Assembly: GCF_020172085.1 (NCBI RefSeq)
Contig: NZ_JAIVAT010000009.1
Location: forward strand, 62,001-126,000
DNA from: Rossellomorea aquimaris
GTDB taxonomy: Bacteria; Bacillota; Bacilli; Bacillales; Bacillaceae_B
Direction: 5' to 3'
DNA length: 64,000 nt
Program-made: the position numbers and the translations under genes
The notes under the pieces: model-generated
The model's database searches: none
What the model was told of the DNA's origin: nothing
The model's input: the letters and a program-made list of their open reading frames with translations, nothing else
Part shown: positions 25,151-32,687 of the stretch, piece by piece
Numbering within the stretch: position 1 is the stretch's first letter
Layout: every line of letters begins with the position of its first letter

Positions 25151-25233
25151 GTTACTTTATGTAACTTATATTATTTTAATAACTAATTTCCGTCAAGTAA
25201 TTTAATTACTATCTTAAAAAAATATGGTATACT
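25151..25233. promoter_or_regulatory. Candidate HxlR-type operators and promoter between catE and its regulator
   Basis: Two inverted repeats lie in the divergent region: GTTAC-TTTAT-GTAAC (25151-25165) and AGTAAT-TTA-ATTACT (25196-25210). A -10 TATACT for the regulator is at 25228-25233, and the second repeat overlaps the -35 position, as in autorepression. Confidence 0.55.
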
Positions 25234-25271
25234 TCTAATTAGATTTTTTTCGATTAAAGGAGGCATTGAAA

Positions 25272-25586
25272 GTGAATCAATCTGAAATATGCCCACGATT
25301 TGAAAAAGCAATCGGCATTTTAAGTCAGCGTTGGACAGCCCTTATCATATATCAACTGCTTTCCGGGCCACAGCGGAACTGCACCATTAAAGAGGCTATC
25401 GGCATCAGCGGCAGACTCCTTTCAGAACGGCTAAAGGACCTTGAAAAAGAAGGGATCCTTAAGCGTGATGTCTACCCTGAAACGCCCGTGCGCATTGAAT
25501 ATTCGTTAACGGAGAAAGGTTACTCTTTAGAACCTTTAATGAAAGATATAGAGAAGTGGTCCCAGGAGTGGATTGAGAAGGATTGA
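25272..25586 (+). CDS. HxlR-family redox regulator, CatR/YodB-like
   Basis: 104 residues from a GTG at 25272, which lies eight bases after AAAGGAGG; the TTG at 25266 is too close. The family core is present (GILSQRWTALIIYQLLSGPQR, SGRLLSERLKDLEKEGIL, PVRIEYSLTEKG). The N-terminal EICPRFEKA holds the cysteine that senses quinones and aldehydes in CatR and YodB. It is divergent from catE, its likely target. Only one cysteine besides CTIKE-type positions is obvious, so the oxidation chemistry may be S-alkylation or an intermolecular disulfide. Confidence 0.85.
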   Translation: MNQSEICPRFEKAIGILSQRWTALIIYQLLSGPQRNCTIKEAIGISGRLLSERLKDLEKEGILKRDVYPETPVRIEYSLTEKGYSLEPLMKDIEKWSQEWIEKD

Positions 25587-25587
25587 C

Positions 25588-26586
25588 TTAACCCGTCAGG
25601 TTATTGGCGGGTTTTTTTGTTTGATTGAATGAGAGGGTGTATGTGGTTCCTTTTTTTGATCCTGTTGTGGGGAGGTTGAGGGATTGGAGGAGGCGTTTGG
25701 CTGCGTAAGGTGATTCAATTTCCAAAAACCATCTTAGATCAGCATTTTTTATTGTTGGACCAATAAGCAATTCATAATCTTTGAGAGCCTGTATATGAGC
25801 GGAACGATCTGTTTTTTTACACCCTGAACAAATCCAGGCACCATGTTTTCTTCTTAATGGGTGACTGTCGCAATCACTACACCTAACCCCTTTTATTATA
25901 TCTTCTACTGCAATATAATATCTTTCCATTACATTTGGATGAAACTCATGATGCTGCTTTTTCAATGTTCGAATGCATTTTTTCTTTTGTTTTTGGGATA
26001 TCGATTCGTCCTGAATATATTTCTCTATAAGCGAAACTTTCTCCAATAAAGAATGGCGATGAATGACGAATTTGTTAATCGATTTGTTTTCGGGGGCTGT
26101 TTTAATGATTGTGCGGTCATTGCTCATGACCACGCAAGCGAAAATCGGGATTGTCGGGAATCCATTATTACTTAACCATTCCGCAAGCTGTAATTTCTGT
26201 CGCTTAACCTGAAGCGTCGGATCTGGCAACGCTACTTCGACACCGTCTTTCGTTTGTATTAATTGATTAAATATGGGGTCAAAATATGCAGTGCCCGCGA
26301 GATACTTCACTTCAATAATGAGAATGAATGCTGTTGTGAGGAGGAGTGTGTCAATCTGGAAGAAGTTGTTCTTATGTGGAAGTCTTAAATCGTTGAGAAT
26401 AGAGTATTTCTTCAAATCTAACGAGGTTAAGGTGTAATCTAAAGCCTCTTCTCCTTTATAGCCCGCCATTCTTTTACCAAGCTCTTCAATAATGACAGTT
26501 CGTTTTGGGTGCTGAGGAGGTAGTCTGCGGAGTAAAGCTTGCAATGAGAGGATAATTCGGGGAATACTTCTTTCTTTTTCAATCAT
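25588..26586 (-). CDS. NERD-domain protein with C-terminal zinc ribbon
   Basis: 332 residues. The nuclease-related domain is seen at about 41-100: GYKGEEALDYTL, then QIDTLLL with Asp79 and IIEVKYL with Glu92 and Lys94, the D...ExK core of this PD-(D/E)XK-like fold. A basic region follows, then CSDC (236-239) and CSGC (253-256), a four-Cys zinc ribbon. NERD proteins are inferred to be nucleases, with unknown substrates. The ATG has GGAGTG upstream. The gene is alone; its 5' flank contains a 20-bp-period repeat array. Confidence 0.82.
   Translation of the reverse strand: MIEKERSIPRIILSLQALLRRLPPQHPKRTVIIEELGKRMAGYKGEEALDYTLTSLDLKKYSILNDLRLPHKNNFFQIDTLLLTTAFILIIEVKYLAGTAYFDPIFNQLIQTKDGVEVALPDPTLQVKRQKLQLAEWLSNNGFPTIPIFACVVMSNDRTIIKTAPENKSINKFVIHRHSLLEKVSLIEKYIQDESISQKQKKKCIRTLKKQHHEFHPNVMERYYIAVEDIIKGVRCSDCDSHPLRRKHGAWICSGCKKTDRSAHIQALKDYELLIGPTIKNADLRWFLEIESPYAAKRLLQSLNLPTTGSKKGTTYTLSFNQTKKPANNLTG
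25590..25619 (+). terminator. Terminator after HxlR gene, overlapping NERD gene 3' end
   Basis: AACCCG (25590-25595) pairs with CGGGTT (25608-25613), followed by TTTTTTG. It lies within the last codons of the convergent NERD gene. Confidence 0.75.
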
Positions 26587-26670
26587 TTGATCACTCCAAT
26601 CTACTTTGTACTACTTTCTATTCTCTATAACCTGGTAAAAGTCCTGCCTGAACCTATCTGGATATGATTT

Positions 26671-26790
26671 ATCGGCGAAATATTAATTTTAACGGCGAAA
26701 TTGAGAATATAACGGCGAAATTCTCATTTTATCGGCGAAAACTCAAATATAACGGCGAAATCCCCATTTTATCAGCGAAACGCCCAAACC
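26671..26790. repeat. Six-copy 20-bp-period intergenic repeat (CGGCGAAA motif)
   Basis: Ten-base blocks A(A/T)CGGCGAAA start at 26671, 26691, 26711, 26731, 26751 and 26771 (the last is ATCAGCGAAA), spaced exactly 20 bp. The other ten bases of each unit are A/T-rich and differ, ending TTTT or ATAT in most copies. It lies between divergent genes (NERD and an MFS exporter). Spacers are too short for CRISPR. Confidence 0.85.
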
Positions 26791-26902
26791 TCTGACCTCG
26801 CCAGCCATCAACACCCCCTCCACAAAAAACCATTCCCTTCCCACCCCACCCATAGTATATTTAGAGTAACGAAATAAATAGACTGCGAGGGACGGACCTA
26901 CT

Positions 26903-28117
26903 ATGTGGAACAATAAAAATGTGTGGATATTATTAATCGGAGAATTCATTGCCGGGCTTGGATTATGGCTTGGGATCATCGGCAATCTGGAATTTATGCA
27001 AGAGAAGGTGCCATCGGATTTCCTGAAGTCGGTCTTACTAGCTTCCGGGCTATTAGCGGGGCTTGCTGTTGGTCCGTTGGCAGGAAGGATCACGGATCAG
27101 GCGAATAAGAAAAGCGTGATGCTCGTATCAGGGTTCACACGTGCGCTGAGTGTCGTTTTCATGCTCATCGCCATTTATACGGGCTCGGTATTATGGATGG
27201 TCGTCTTCTTAGTGAGTATTCAAATCTCTGCCGCTTTTTATTTTCCTGCTCTTCAGGCTGCTATTCCGATGGTGGTCAAAGAAAAGGAACTGCTGCAGAT
27301 GAACGGGGTCCATATGAACGTGGCCACTCTCTCAAGGATCCTTGGTACGGCTTTAGCGGGGGTTCTACTGGTCATCATTTCTTTATCGATGCTTTATGTT
27401 CTTTCACTGGTTGCTTATCTTGCCTTGTTCATCATGACGTGGTTCCTGACAATTGACGAAACATCTCAGGCAAAGTCAGAAGGGACAAAACCGAAAACAG
27501 CAGGCTTCAAAGAAGTATTCCCGGTTATAAAAGCCCTTCCCATTGTCTTTATGACACTTGTGATGACACTGATCCCGCTTTTGTTTATCGGCGGTTTCAA
27601 TTTAATGGTCATCAACATCAGTGAGCTTCAGGATAGTTCCGCCATTAAGGGCTGGATCTATACAGCTGAAGGGATTGCGTTTATGACGGGTGCGTTTGCC
27701 GTAAAGAAAATCGGGGAGAAAGTGTCGCCATATAAAATTTTGTTCACCTTTAGTTTTGTGATCGGGATTGCGCAAATGCTCCTTTACTTTGCTACAAGTC
27801 CCGTGATGTCAGTATTAGCGTTCACTGTGTTTGGCTTCTCTGTAGGGTGCTTCTTTCCGACAGCGGCCACCATTTTTCAAACACGCATCCCGAAGGAATT
27901 TCACGGCCGTTTCTTTTCGTTCAGAAATATGCTCGACCGGCTCATCTTCCAAGTTGTCCTGCTTTTAACCGGCCTCCTATTGGATCTTGTCGGTCTGCAG
28001 ATCATGACGGTTCTATTCGGATGCCTTTCTATTGTGATGACGGGGCTCTTCTTTTCGAAATTCAGGCAGCTCCGGACGACGACCCTCTCAGAACAAACAG
28101 GCCAGGCTCACATCTGA
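26903..28117 (+). CDS. MFS transporter (MFS_3/EntS-like exporter group)
   Basis: 404 residues with 12 predicted membrane segments. LLAGLAVGPLAGRITDQANKK between helices 2 and 3 is the MFS signature, and FPTAATIFQTRIPKEFHGRFFS is common in exporters of the MFS_3 group that includes the enterobactin exporter EntS and several drug pumps. Substrate is not determined; siderophore, macrolide or other drug are options. A Fur-box-like dyad lies just downstream, not upstream. The terminator overlaps the stop. Confidence 0.8.
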   Translation: MWNNKNVWILLIGEFIAGLGLWLGIIGNLEFMQEKVPSDFLKSVLLASGLLAGLAVGPLAGRITDQANKKSVMLVSGFTRALSVVFMLIAIYTGSVLWMVVFLVSIQISAAFYFPALQAAIPMVVKEKELLQMNGVHMNVATLSRILGTALAGVLLVIISLSMLYVLSLVAYLALFIMTWFLTIDETSQAKSEGTKPKTAGFKEVFPVIKALPIVFMTLVMTLIPLLFIGGFNLMVINISELQDSSAIKGWIYTAEGIAFMTGAFAVKKIGEKVSPYKILFTFSFVIGIAQMLLYFATSPVMSVLAFTVFGFSVGCFFPTAATIFQTRIPKEFHGRFFSFRNMLDRLIFQVVLLLTGLLLDLVGLQIMTVLFGCLSIVMTGLFFSKFRQLRTTTLSEQTGQAHI

Positions 28118-28131
28118 TTGTGAGCTTTTTT
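28106..28131 (+). terminator. Terminator overlapping MFS stop
   Basis: GCTCACA (28106-28112) pairs with TGTGAGC (28119-28125), followed by TTTTTT. Confidence 0.8.
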
Positions 28132-28135
28132 GTAT

Positions 28136-28155
28136 AATAATGAGAATTATTATCA
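28136..28155. promoter_or_regulatory. Fur-box-like dyad without an obvious target
   Basis: AATAATGAGAATTATTATC (28136-28154) matches the 19-bp Fur consensus at 16 of 19 positions, and in the 7-1-7 view TGAGAAT-T-ATTATCA differs at one base. It overlaps a TATAAT at 28133-28138 on the plus strand. It sits between the MFS terminator and the terminator of a convergent DUF1540 gene. Confidence 0.5.
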
Positions 28156-28167
28156 ATACTATGTCAA

Positions 28168-28199
28168 AAGAAGACAACCACGGCTATGGTTGCCTTCTT
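28168..28199 (-). terminator. Terminator after DUF1540 gene
   Basis: AAGAAGACAACCA (28168-28180) pairs with TGGTTGCCTTCTT (28187-28199, one mismatch), with T residues following on the minus strand. Confidence 0.8.
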
Positions 28200-28203
28200 T
28201 GTC

Positions 28204-28359
28204 TTACATACCTGGTTCGAATGTTTTGCAATCCGTTTCTTCGCTGTTATGTGCCTTGTTCCCTTTATGACTGACAACGAAAATCTGGTCTGCAGAGCAT
28301 TTCTTTCCTTCACTGTTGTATCTGCAGTTGCTTACTTCACACATTACGTCTTGTGCCAT
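28204..28359 (-). CDS. DUF1540 small Cys-rich protein (51 aa)
   Basis: 51 codons from an ATG at 28359 preceded by GGGGAGGTG. The protein begins MAQDVMCEVSNCRYN, continues GKKCSADQIFVV and ends ETDCKTFEPGM. The CxxxxC...C...C spacing with ETDC matches the DUF1540 family, small proteins thought to bind a metal, often seen in sporulating Firmicutes. Function unknown. The overlapping plus-strand frame here is not credible. Confidence 0.82.
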   Translation of the reverse strand: MAQDVMCEVSNCRYNSEGKKCSADQIFVVSHKGNKAHNSEETDCKTFEPGM

Positions 28360-28423
28360 GATTATACACCTCCCCTATACCAATAGAGTGTACGTTTCGT
28401 TTCAGGTTCATACCTTCACATCA

Positions 28424-28459
28424 TTAAAAAGGGGCTCCCCCCCATAAAGGTAAGCCCCT
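28424..28459 (-). terminator. Terminator after ywoG-like gene
   Basis: On the minus strand GGGGCT and AGCCCC pair across a 16-base loop and are followed by TTTTT. Confidence 0.7.
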
Positions 28460-28466
28460 GTTTCTC

Positions 28467-29666
28467 CTATAATTCCAATACGTCTTCCTGATTCACTGCT
28501 ACCCCTCTTCGTTTCGTCACGATTTTATATGCTGCCACGGTCACCAATACGACTCCACTGCACAACATATATAAAACCGGGAAGCCGAGCTCTGAGGAAA
28601 CGAGCCCCAGCACAAACGAACCAACGGCAATCCCCAAGTCGTAAAAAATAAAGAAAGTAGCGGTCGCATGTCCCGTTCTCCTCTTTGGTGCCGCCTGTAT
28701 GGACATGGTCTGGAAACTCGGAAGCAGTGCACCATACCCAAGACCGATCAGGGTTCCCGCCATTAACAGAAAAACAACGGAATGAGTGATGCTCAAAAGA
28801 AGTAATCCGATGGCAAAAATAAATAAGGATGGATAAATCACCGCATTCGGTCCAGATTGGTCGAATAATCGTCCAGTAAATGGCCGCGACAATAACATGG
28901 CCGCTGCAAAGACGACAAAGAATAAGCTGACCGATTCAAACAGACCGATTGATTTGGCATAAACGGATATGAACGACATGATTCCTGAATAGGCAAAAGA
29001 CGTCAAGAAGCCCACTAATGCAATCGGGATCGCCTTTACTTCCATCAAATCCTTGAGGGTCAATCGTTTCGATACCTCCGCTTTTATTGCATCCTCTGTC
29101 ACCTCAATACCGAACGTGCAGAGGAACCCAATGACGATGATCCATGAGAGTCCCATGAACAATGATGCATATGGAATCCATCGAATGAGAGCCAAAGAAA
29201 GAAACGGTCCTACCACTACCGCTACATTCATCGACATAGCAAAATAACCAAGCCCCTCCCCTTTCCTGCTTGCAGGTATCATATCAGCGGCAATTGCCAC
29301 TAAGACCGTTGAGCCGATACTGAACCAGATTCCATGAAAGAAGCGCACCCCCATCAATAGATAGAAATCATGTACCCAAAAGTAAATAAATGAGGAGACG
29401 CCAAACAGCATCACACTGATGATGAGCGTCTTTTTCTTGCCAAGTATTTCAATGATTTTCCCCGAGAACGGCCGTATAAGAATGGCTGATAGTAAGAAAA
29501 CCGTCGTAGCAAGTCCCGCCTGTCCTTCTGTTCCATGCAGCTCATCGATCACATAAAGTGGCAGGATCGTTAACAATGAGTAAAAAACTAAAAATAGAAA
29601 AAAATTATTCAGTAGCGCCATGAAAAAGGGACGCGTCCAGATGTTTTGTTCTGCTGATTGATTCAC
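28467..29666 (-). CDS. ywoG: MFS transporter YwoG-like
   Basis: About 399 residues with 12 predicted membrane segments. N-terminal IWTRPFFMALLNNFFLFLVFYSLLTILPLYV and VRFFHGIWFSIGSTV resemble B. subtilis YwoG, an uncharacterised MFS member of the arabinose-efflux type. A divergent MarR regulator resembles YwoH, its neighbour in B. subtilis, which strengthens both calls. A GTG start at 29666 sits seven bases after AAGGAG; the ATG at 29672 is too close. A good promoter with an internal dyad lies upstream. The exported compound is unknown. Confidence 0.82.
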   Translation of the reverse strand: MNQSAEQNIWTRPFFMALLNNFFLFLVFYSLLTILPLYVIDELHGTEGQAGLATTVFLLSAILIRPFSGKIIEILGKKKTLIISVMLFGVSSFIYFWVHDFYLLMGVRFFHGIWFSIGSTVLVAIAADMIPASRKGEGLGYFAMSMNVAVVVGPFLSLALIRWIPYASLFMGLSWIIVIGFLCTFGIEVTEDAIKAEVSKRLTLKDLMEVKAIPIALVGFLTSFAYSGIMSFISVYAKSIGLFESVSLFFVVFAAAMLLSRPFTGRLFDQSGPNAVIYPSLFIFAIGLLLLSITHSVVFLLMAGTLIGLGYGALLPSFQTMSIQAAPKRRTGHATATFFIFYDLGIAVGSFVLGLVSSELGFPVLYMLCSGVVLVTVAAYKIVTKRRGVAVNQEDVLEL

Positions 29667-29701
29667 TACCATTCTCCTTTTTAAAAATAGTTGTTATGCT
29701 A

Positions 29702-29730
29702 ATTATATCTACAACATGTATATTTGTAAA
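29702..29730 (-). promoter_or_regulatory. Promoter of ywoG-like gene with a MarR-type dyad in the spacer
   Basis: Minus-strand TTTACA (29730-29725), a 17-bp spacer and TATAAT (29707-29702) form a near-consensus promoter. The perfect inverted repeat TACAA-N9-TTGTA (29710-29728) fills the spacer, ideally placed for repression by the divergent MarR protein. Confidence 0.7.
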
Positions 29731-29838
29731 TATAGTTGCTGTGACAATTAATTTGCAGTATTTTTATGAAAACCTCTAAACATATCCTCATTTCATGTAT
29801 GATATAGATAAGAAAATGAATGTAGAAGGTGAAAAACA

Positions 29839-30273
29839 GTGACCATGACCCGAGATGAAACCATCGGCTTGTATACGAGCCACACAGTAAAAAATATCAT
29901 TCGATTCCTCACCCTCCACCTGAAAGATTTCGATGTGACGCCTGAGCAGTGGACGGTGATGAAAAGACTTGCTGAACAGGATGGAATCAGTCAAAAACAG
30001 TTGGCCATCAGATCGGAAAAAGATCAGCCCACCGTGACCAGAATATTAGACATCCTGGAAAGGAAAGAACTGATCTACAAACAGAAAAACGCTGAAGATA
30101 GAAGATCTTTTTTAATTTTTATAACGGAGAAAGGAAGAACCGCGAAGGACGAGCTGTCCCCTTTTATTGAAAAATTATATGAGGATACGATTCTGAAAGG
30201 AATTTCAGAGGAGGATTTAGAAGTATATAAAAGCGTTCTTTCTCAAATCAACGCAAACATGACCAAAGGATAG
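29839..30273 (+). CDS. ywoH: MarR-family regulator YwoH-like
   Basis: 144 residues from a GTG with GAAGGTG seven bases upstream. The winged helix is clear (PEQWTVMKRLAEQDGISQKQLAIRSE, DQPTVTRILDILERK, DRRSFLIFITEKG). Divergent orientation from the YwoG-like exporter matches the ywoG/ywoH pair. It has no cysteines, so it probably binds a small-molecule ligand rather than sensing oxidants. The epimerase gene follows after only ten bases, so they are cotranscribed. Confidence 0.85.
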   Translation: MTMTRDETIGLYTSHTVKNIIRFLTLHLKDFDVTPEQWTVMKRLAEQDGISQKQLAIRSEKDQPTVTRILDILERKELIYKQKNAEDRRSFLIFITEKGRTAKDELSPFIEKLYEDTILKGISEEDLEVYKSVLSQINANMTKG

Positions 30274-30283
30274 GAGTGTCTGA

Positions 30284-31039
30284 ATGAAACAAATTCCTGT
30301 TGCCCTCCAGATGTATACATTGCGGAACGAGGCGGAAAAGGATTTCAGAGGTACACTGCAAAAGGTGGCTGAATTGGGCTATGACGGCGTGGAGCTTGCA
30401 GGCTATGGAGGATTGACTTCCAAGGAGCTGAAGAACACACTCGATGATTTGGGGCTTCAAGCAGTATCCAGCCACATTCCACTTTCTGAACTAAGGAGTT
30501 CTGTGGATGATGTGATCAACGATCAGCTTGAGCTTGGCAGTCGCTACATCGTATGTCCCTATTTGTCTCCCGAAGAACGATCAGAGGAAGAGTATTTTCG
30601 ATTGATTGATGATTTGAACTCCATTGGTGCGAAATGCTTTCAAGCGGGGATCACCCTCTGCTATCACCATCATGAATTCGAATTGGCGACTTTATCCAAC
30701 GGAAAAACGGCTCTTGAAACGATTCTTTCGGAAACGAACCCCCATTGGGTCAAAGCCGAGTTTGATATTTATTGGCTGACGTATGCCGGAGAACAACCGG
30801 TGGAGTGGTTGAAGCGTTACCAAGGTCGGACGCCTCTTGTCCATTTAAAGGATATGACAACCGACGGAGAACGATTTTTCGCGGAATTGGGATCCGGTGG
30901 TGTGGACCTCGGTTCTGTCCTTGACTTTGGTGCCCACAGCGATGTGGACTGGTGGATCGTCGAGCAGGACGATTCAAAGATCCCTCCCATCGACAGTGTT
31001 CGGAAAAGTCTAGAGTATCTACGGCAAATCAAAGTGTAA
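30284..31039 (+). CDS. Sugar phosphate isomerase/epimerase-like TIM-barrel protein
   Basis: 251 residues of the xylose isomerase-like (AP endonuclease family 2) fold. It begins IPVALQMYTLRNEAEKDFRGTLQKVAELGYDGVEL and has metal-ligand-type motifs CYHHHEFE and AEFDIYW, LVHLKDM. Members isomerise or epimerise sugars, inositols or hydroxypyruvate; the substrate here is unknown. It follows the MarR gene at ten bases with GGAGTG upstream, and a bidirectional terminator ends the unit. Confidence 0.85.
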   Translation: MKQIPVALQMYTLRNEAEKDFRGTLQKVAELGYDGVELAGYGGLTSKELKNTLDDLGLQAVSSHIPLSELRSSVDDVINDQLELGSRYIVCPYLSPEERSEEEYFRLIDDLNSIGAKCFQAGITLCYHHHEFELATLSNGKTALETILSETNPHWVKAEFDIYWLTYAGEQPVEWLKRYQGRTPLVHLKDMTTDGERFFAELGSGGVDLGSVLDFGAHSDVDWWIVEQDDSKIPPIDSVRKSLEYLRQIKV

Positions 31040-31040
31040 T

Positions 31041-31079
31041 GAAAAAGGAGAGCCACCATTTCGCAGGCTCTCCTTTTTC
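31041..31079. terminator. Bidirectional terminator
   Basis: AAAAAGGAGAGCC pairs with GGCTCTCCTTTTT between two convergent stops; A and T runs on both sides. Confidence 0.88.
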
Positions 31080-31084
31080 CATCA

Positions 31085-32065
31085 TTATTTTAATTTCGCT
31101 ACAATCTTCCCTTTCACATGGCGTTCTGATAAACGAATCAGAGCATCCGGCACTTCTTCAAGTGTGACTGTCTCTTTCAGCATGGCATCCAATTTCCCTT
31201 GTTCCAATAGGGAAAGCATCTCATTCCCTATTACCGCAAAATCCTTCTGGGCTTTCATATCATCCGTTTGATGCGCTGCAGCAAGAGCGATTTCATGGTA
31301 CGAAACGACTTTCGTGAATGATTTGATTTTGTTGAAATCCGGCGCACCGGCGATATATACCATATGCCCCATATAGGCCAAAGCATCAAGGGAATCCGTC
31401 GCACTTTGTCTGCTGACCGCATCCACGACGGCGTCTACTCCACGGCCATCCGTGATTTCCATCACCCTCCGAATGACGTCTTCTTCCCGGTAGTCGATGA
31501 CATGATCGGCCCCAAGAGATTTCACATAATCGTGATTGTGACGGGAAGCAGTGGAAATGACGGTCTTTCCTGCGAGCTTCGCAAGCTGAACGCCAAACCC
31601 GCCTACTCCTCCGGCCCCTCCATGGATCAGTAGCGTATCGACCTGGTCCAATGGCAATTTGCGGTGAATGGCCTGGTGCGCCGTATAGCCTGCAGTCGGC
31701 AGGGCTGCCGCATCTTCAAAGGAAACGCTGTCCGGAATGTGAGACGCAGTATGGGCTGTGATGATCGCATATTCTGCATAGCCGCCTTTTTTCGTAAAAT
31801 CGCCGTGGTAGACGACACGATCTCCTACTTGAAAGTCTGTTACTCCCTCACCTACTTGTGCGACCACTCCAGCTACATCCAAGCCAAGGATATGCGGATA
31901 GGACCAGACCGGCATCCCGTTGGTTGCTGTCTTATAATCAACCGGATTCAACCCTACAGCATAGACCTCCACGAGAAGTTCTCCGCTTTCTGCTATTGGG
32001 GTTTCCATTTCCTCCACCTGCATGTCTTTCCATAACCCTTTATCCTTTAATAATAATGCCTTCAT
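31085..32065 (-). CDS. Zinc-independent quinone oxidoreductase/alcohol dehydrogenase family protein
   Basis: About 326 residues of the medium-chain dehydrogenase family. It shows the N-terminal GroES-like domain (GLNPVDYKTATNG, GLDVAGVVAQVGEGVTDFQVGDRV) and the NADPH-binding motif HGGAGGVGGFGVQLAKL. Structural zinc cysteines are absent, typical of quinone oxidoreductases. The ATG at 32065 is nine bases from AGGAG; the ATG at 32074 directly abuts it. A divergent HxlR regulator and a perfect 15-bp palindrome upstream suggest induction by electrophiles. Confidence 0.85.
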   Translation of the reverse strand: MKALLLKDKGLWKDMQVEEMETPIAESGELLVEVYAVGLNPVDYKTATNGMPVWSYPHILGLDVAGVVAQVGEGVTDFQVGDRVVYHGDFTKKGGYAEYAIITAHTASHIPDSVSFEDAAALPTAGYTAHQAIHRKLPLDQVDTLLIHGGAGGVGGFGVQLAKLAGKTVISTASRHNHDYVKSLGADHVIDYREEDVIRRVMEITDGRGVDAVVDAVSRQSATDSLDALAYMGHMVYIAGAPDFNKIKSFTKVVSYHEIALAAAHQTDDMKAQKDFAVIGNEMLSLLEQGKLDAMLKETVTLEEVPDALIRLSERHVKGKIVAKLK

Positions 32066-32110
32066 TCTATTCATCTCCTAATAGAGTTTTATGATTCATT
32101 TCCTTATATG

Positions 32111-32125
32111 GTATATAATATATAC
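32111..32125. promoter_or_regulatory. Candidate operator between quinone oxidoreductase and HxlR genes
   Basis: GTATATAATATATAC is a perfect palindrome (7-1-7) about 45 bp upstream of the oxidoreductase start. It includes TATAAT, so a regulator bound here would block initiation. Confidence 0.45.
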
Positions 32126-32267
32126 TGTACATTCATTACACAAGTAGGCACTATTTAGTATCCTGGTTACCGTTTGGAAACCTGGAAGAAGCCTTTATTA
32201 GTTGGATGATGGAGTTCAGCTGCTGATTCAACAAATAATCACCGAACATAAACCTGAAGGTACTCAT

Positions 32268-32645
32268 ATGAAACAACTGAACACAGAATATCAATGTGCC
32301 ATCGACCTAGTGATCGATGTCATCGGAGGGAAATGGAAGGTTCTTATTCTATGGAATTTAAACGAAGGGGGCAAAAGATTTAATGAGTTGAAGCGCTCTA
32401 TGCCGAATATCACCCAGAAAATGCTTACCCAGCAGCTCCGGGAATTGGAGGAGCATGGACTGGTCTCGCGGACCGTCTACCAGGAAGTTCCCCCGAAAGT
32501 GGAGTATTCAACGACCGAGATGGGGAAGAAACTCCAAACCACACTCTTTGAGATGTGCAAATGGGGAGATGAATATGCCGAGCAGAAGGGGATCGGTATG
32601 AACCGGTGCTGGACGACTTATGATTTTATGGAGGATGATCATTAG
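32268..32645 (+). CDS. HxlR-family regulator, HypR/YodB-like
   Basis: About 125 residues from the ATG at 32268, with GAAGG upstream; longer frames lack a ribosome binding site. NTEYQCAIDLVIDVIGGKWKVLILWNL has the family sensing Cys near the N-terminus, and QKMLTQQLRELEEHGL is the recognition helix. B. subtilis relatives HypR and YodB sense disulfide stress and quinones and control divergent flavin or quinone oxidoreductases. That same arrangement here makes the 31085-32065 gene its probable target. Confidence 0.85.
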   Translation: MKQLNTEYQCAIDLVIDVIGGKWKVLILWNLNEGGKRFNELKRSMPNITQKMLTQQLRELEEHGLVSRTVYQEVPPKVEYSTTEMGKKLQTTLFEMCKWGDEYAEQKGIGMNRCWTTYDFMEDDH

Positions 32646-32651
32646 TATGAT

Positions 32652-32684
32652 AAAAGGACTCGCCGCAGTGGCAAGTCCTTTTAT
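32652..32684. terminator. Terminator between HxlR gene and yfhF
   Basis: AAAAGGACT pairs with AGTCCTTTT with an inner GCC/GGC stem, placed between convergent stop codons. Confidence 0.78.
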
Positions 32685-32687
32685 CAT

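Noticed and set aside
26671-26790. CRISPR array
   Set aside because: Conserved block of 10 bp and variable part of 10 bp are far too short, and no cas genes are present.
28186-28386. Plus-strand 66-codon frame as a gene
   Set aside because: No ribosome binding site, and the opposite strand carries a clear DUF1540 gene with a good site and terminator.
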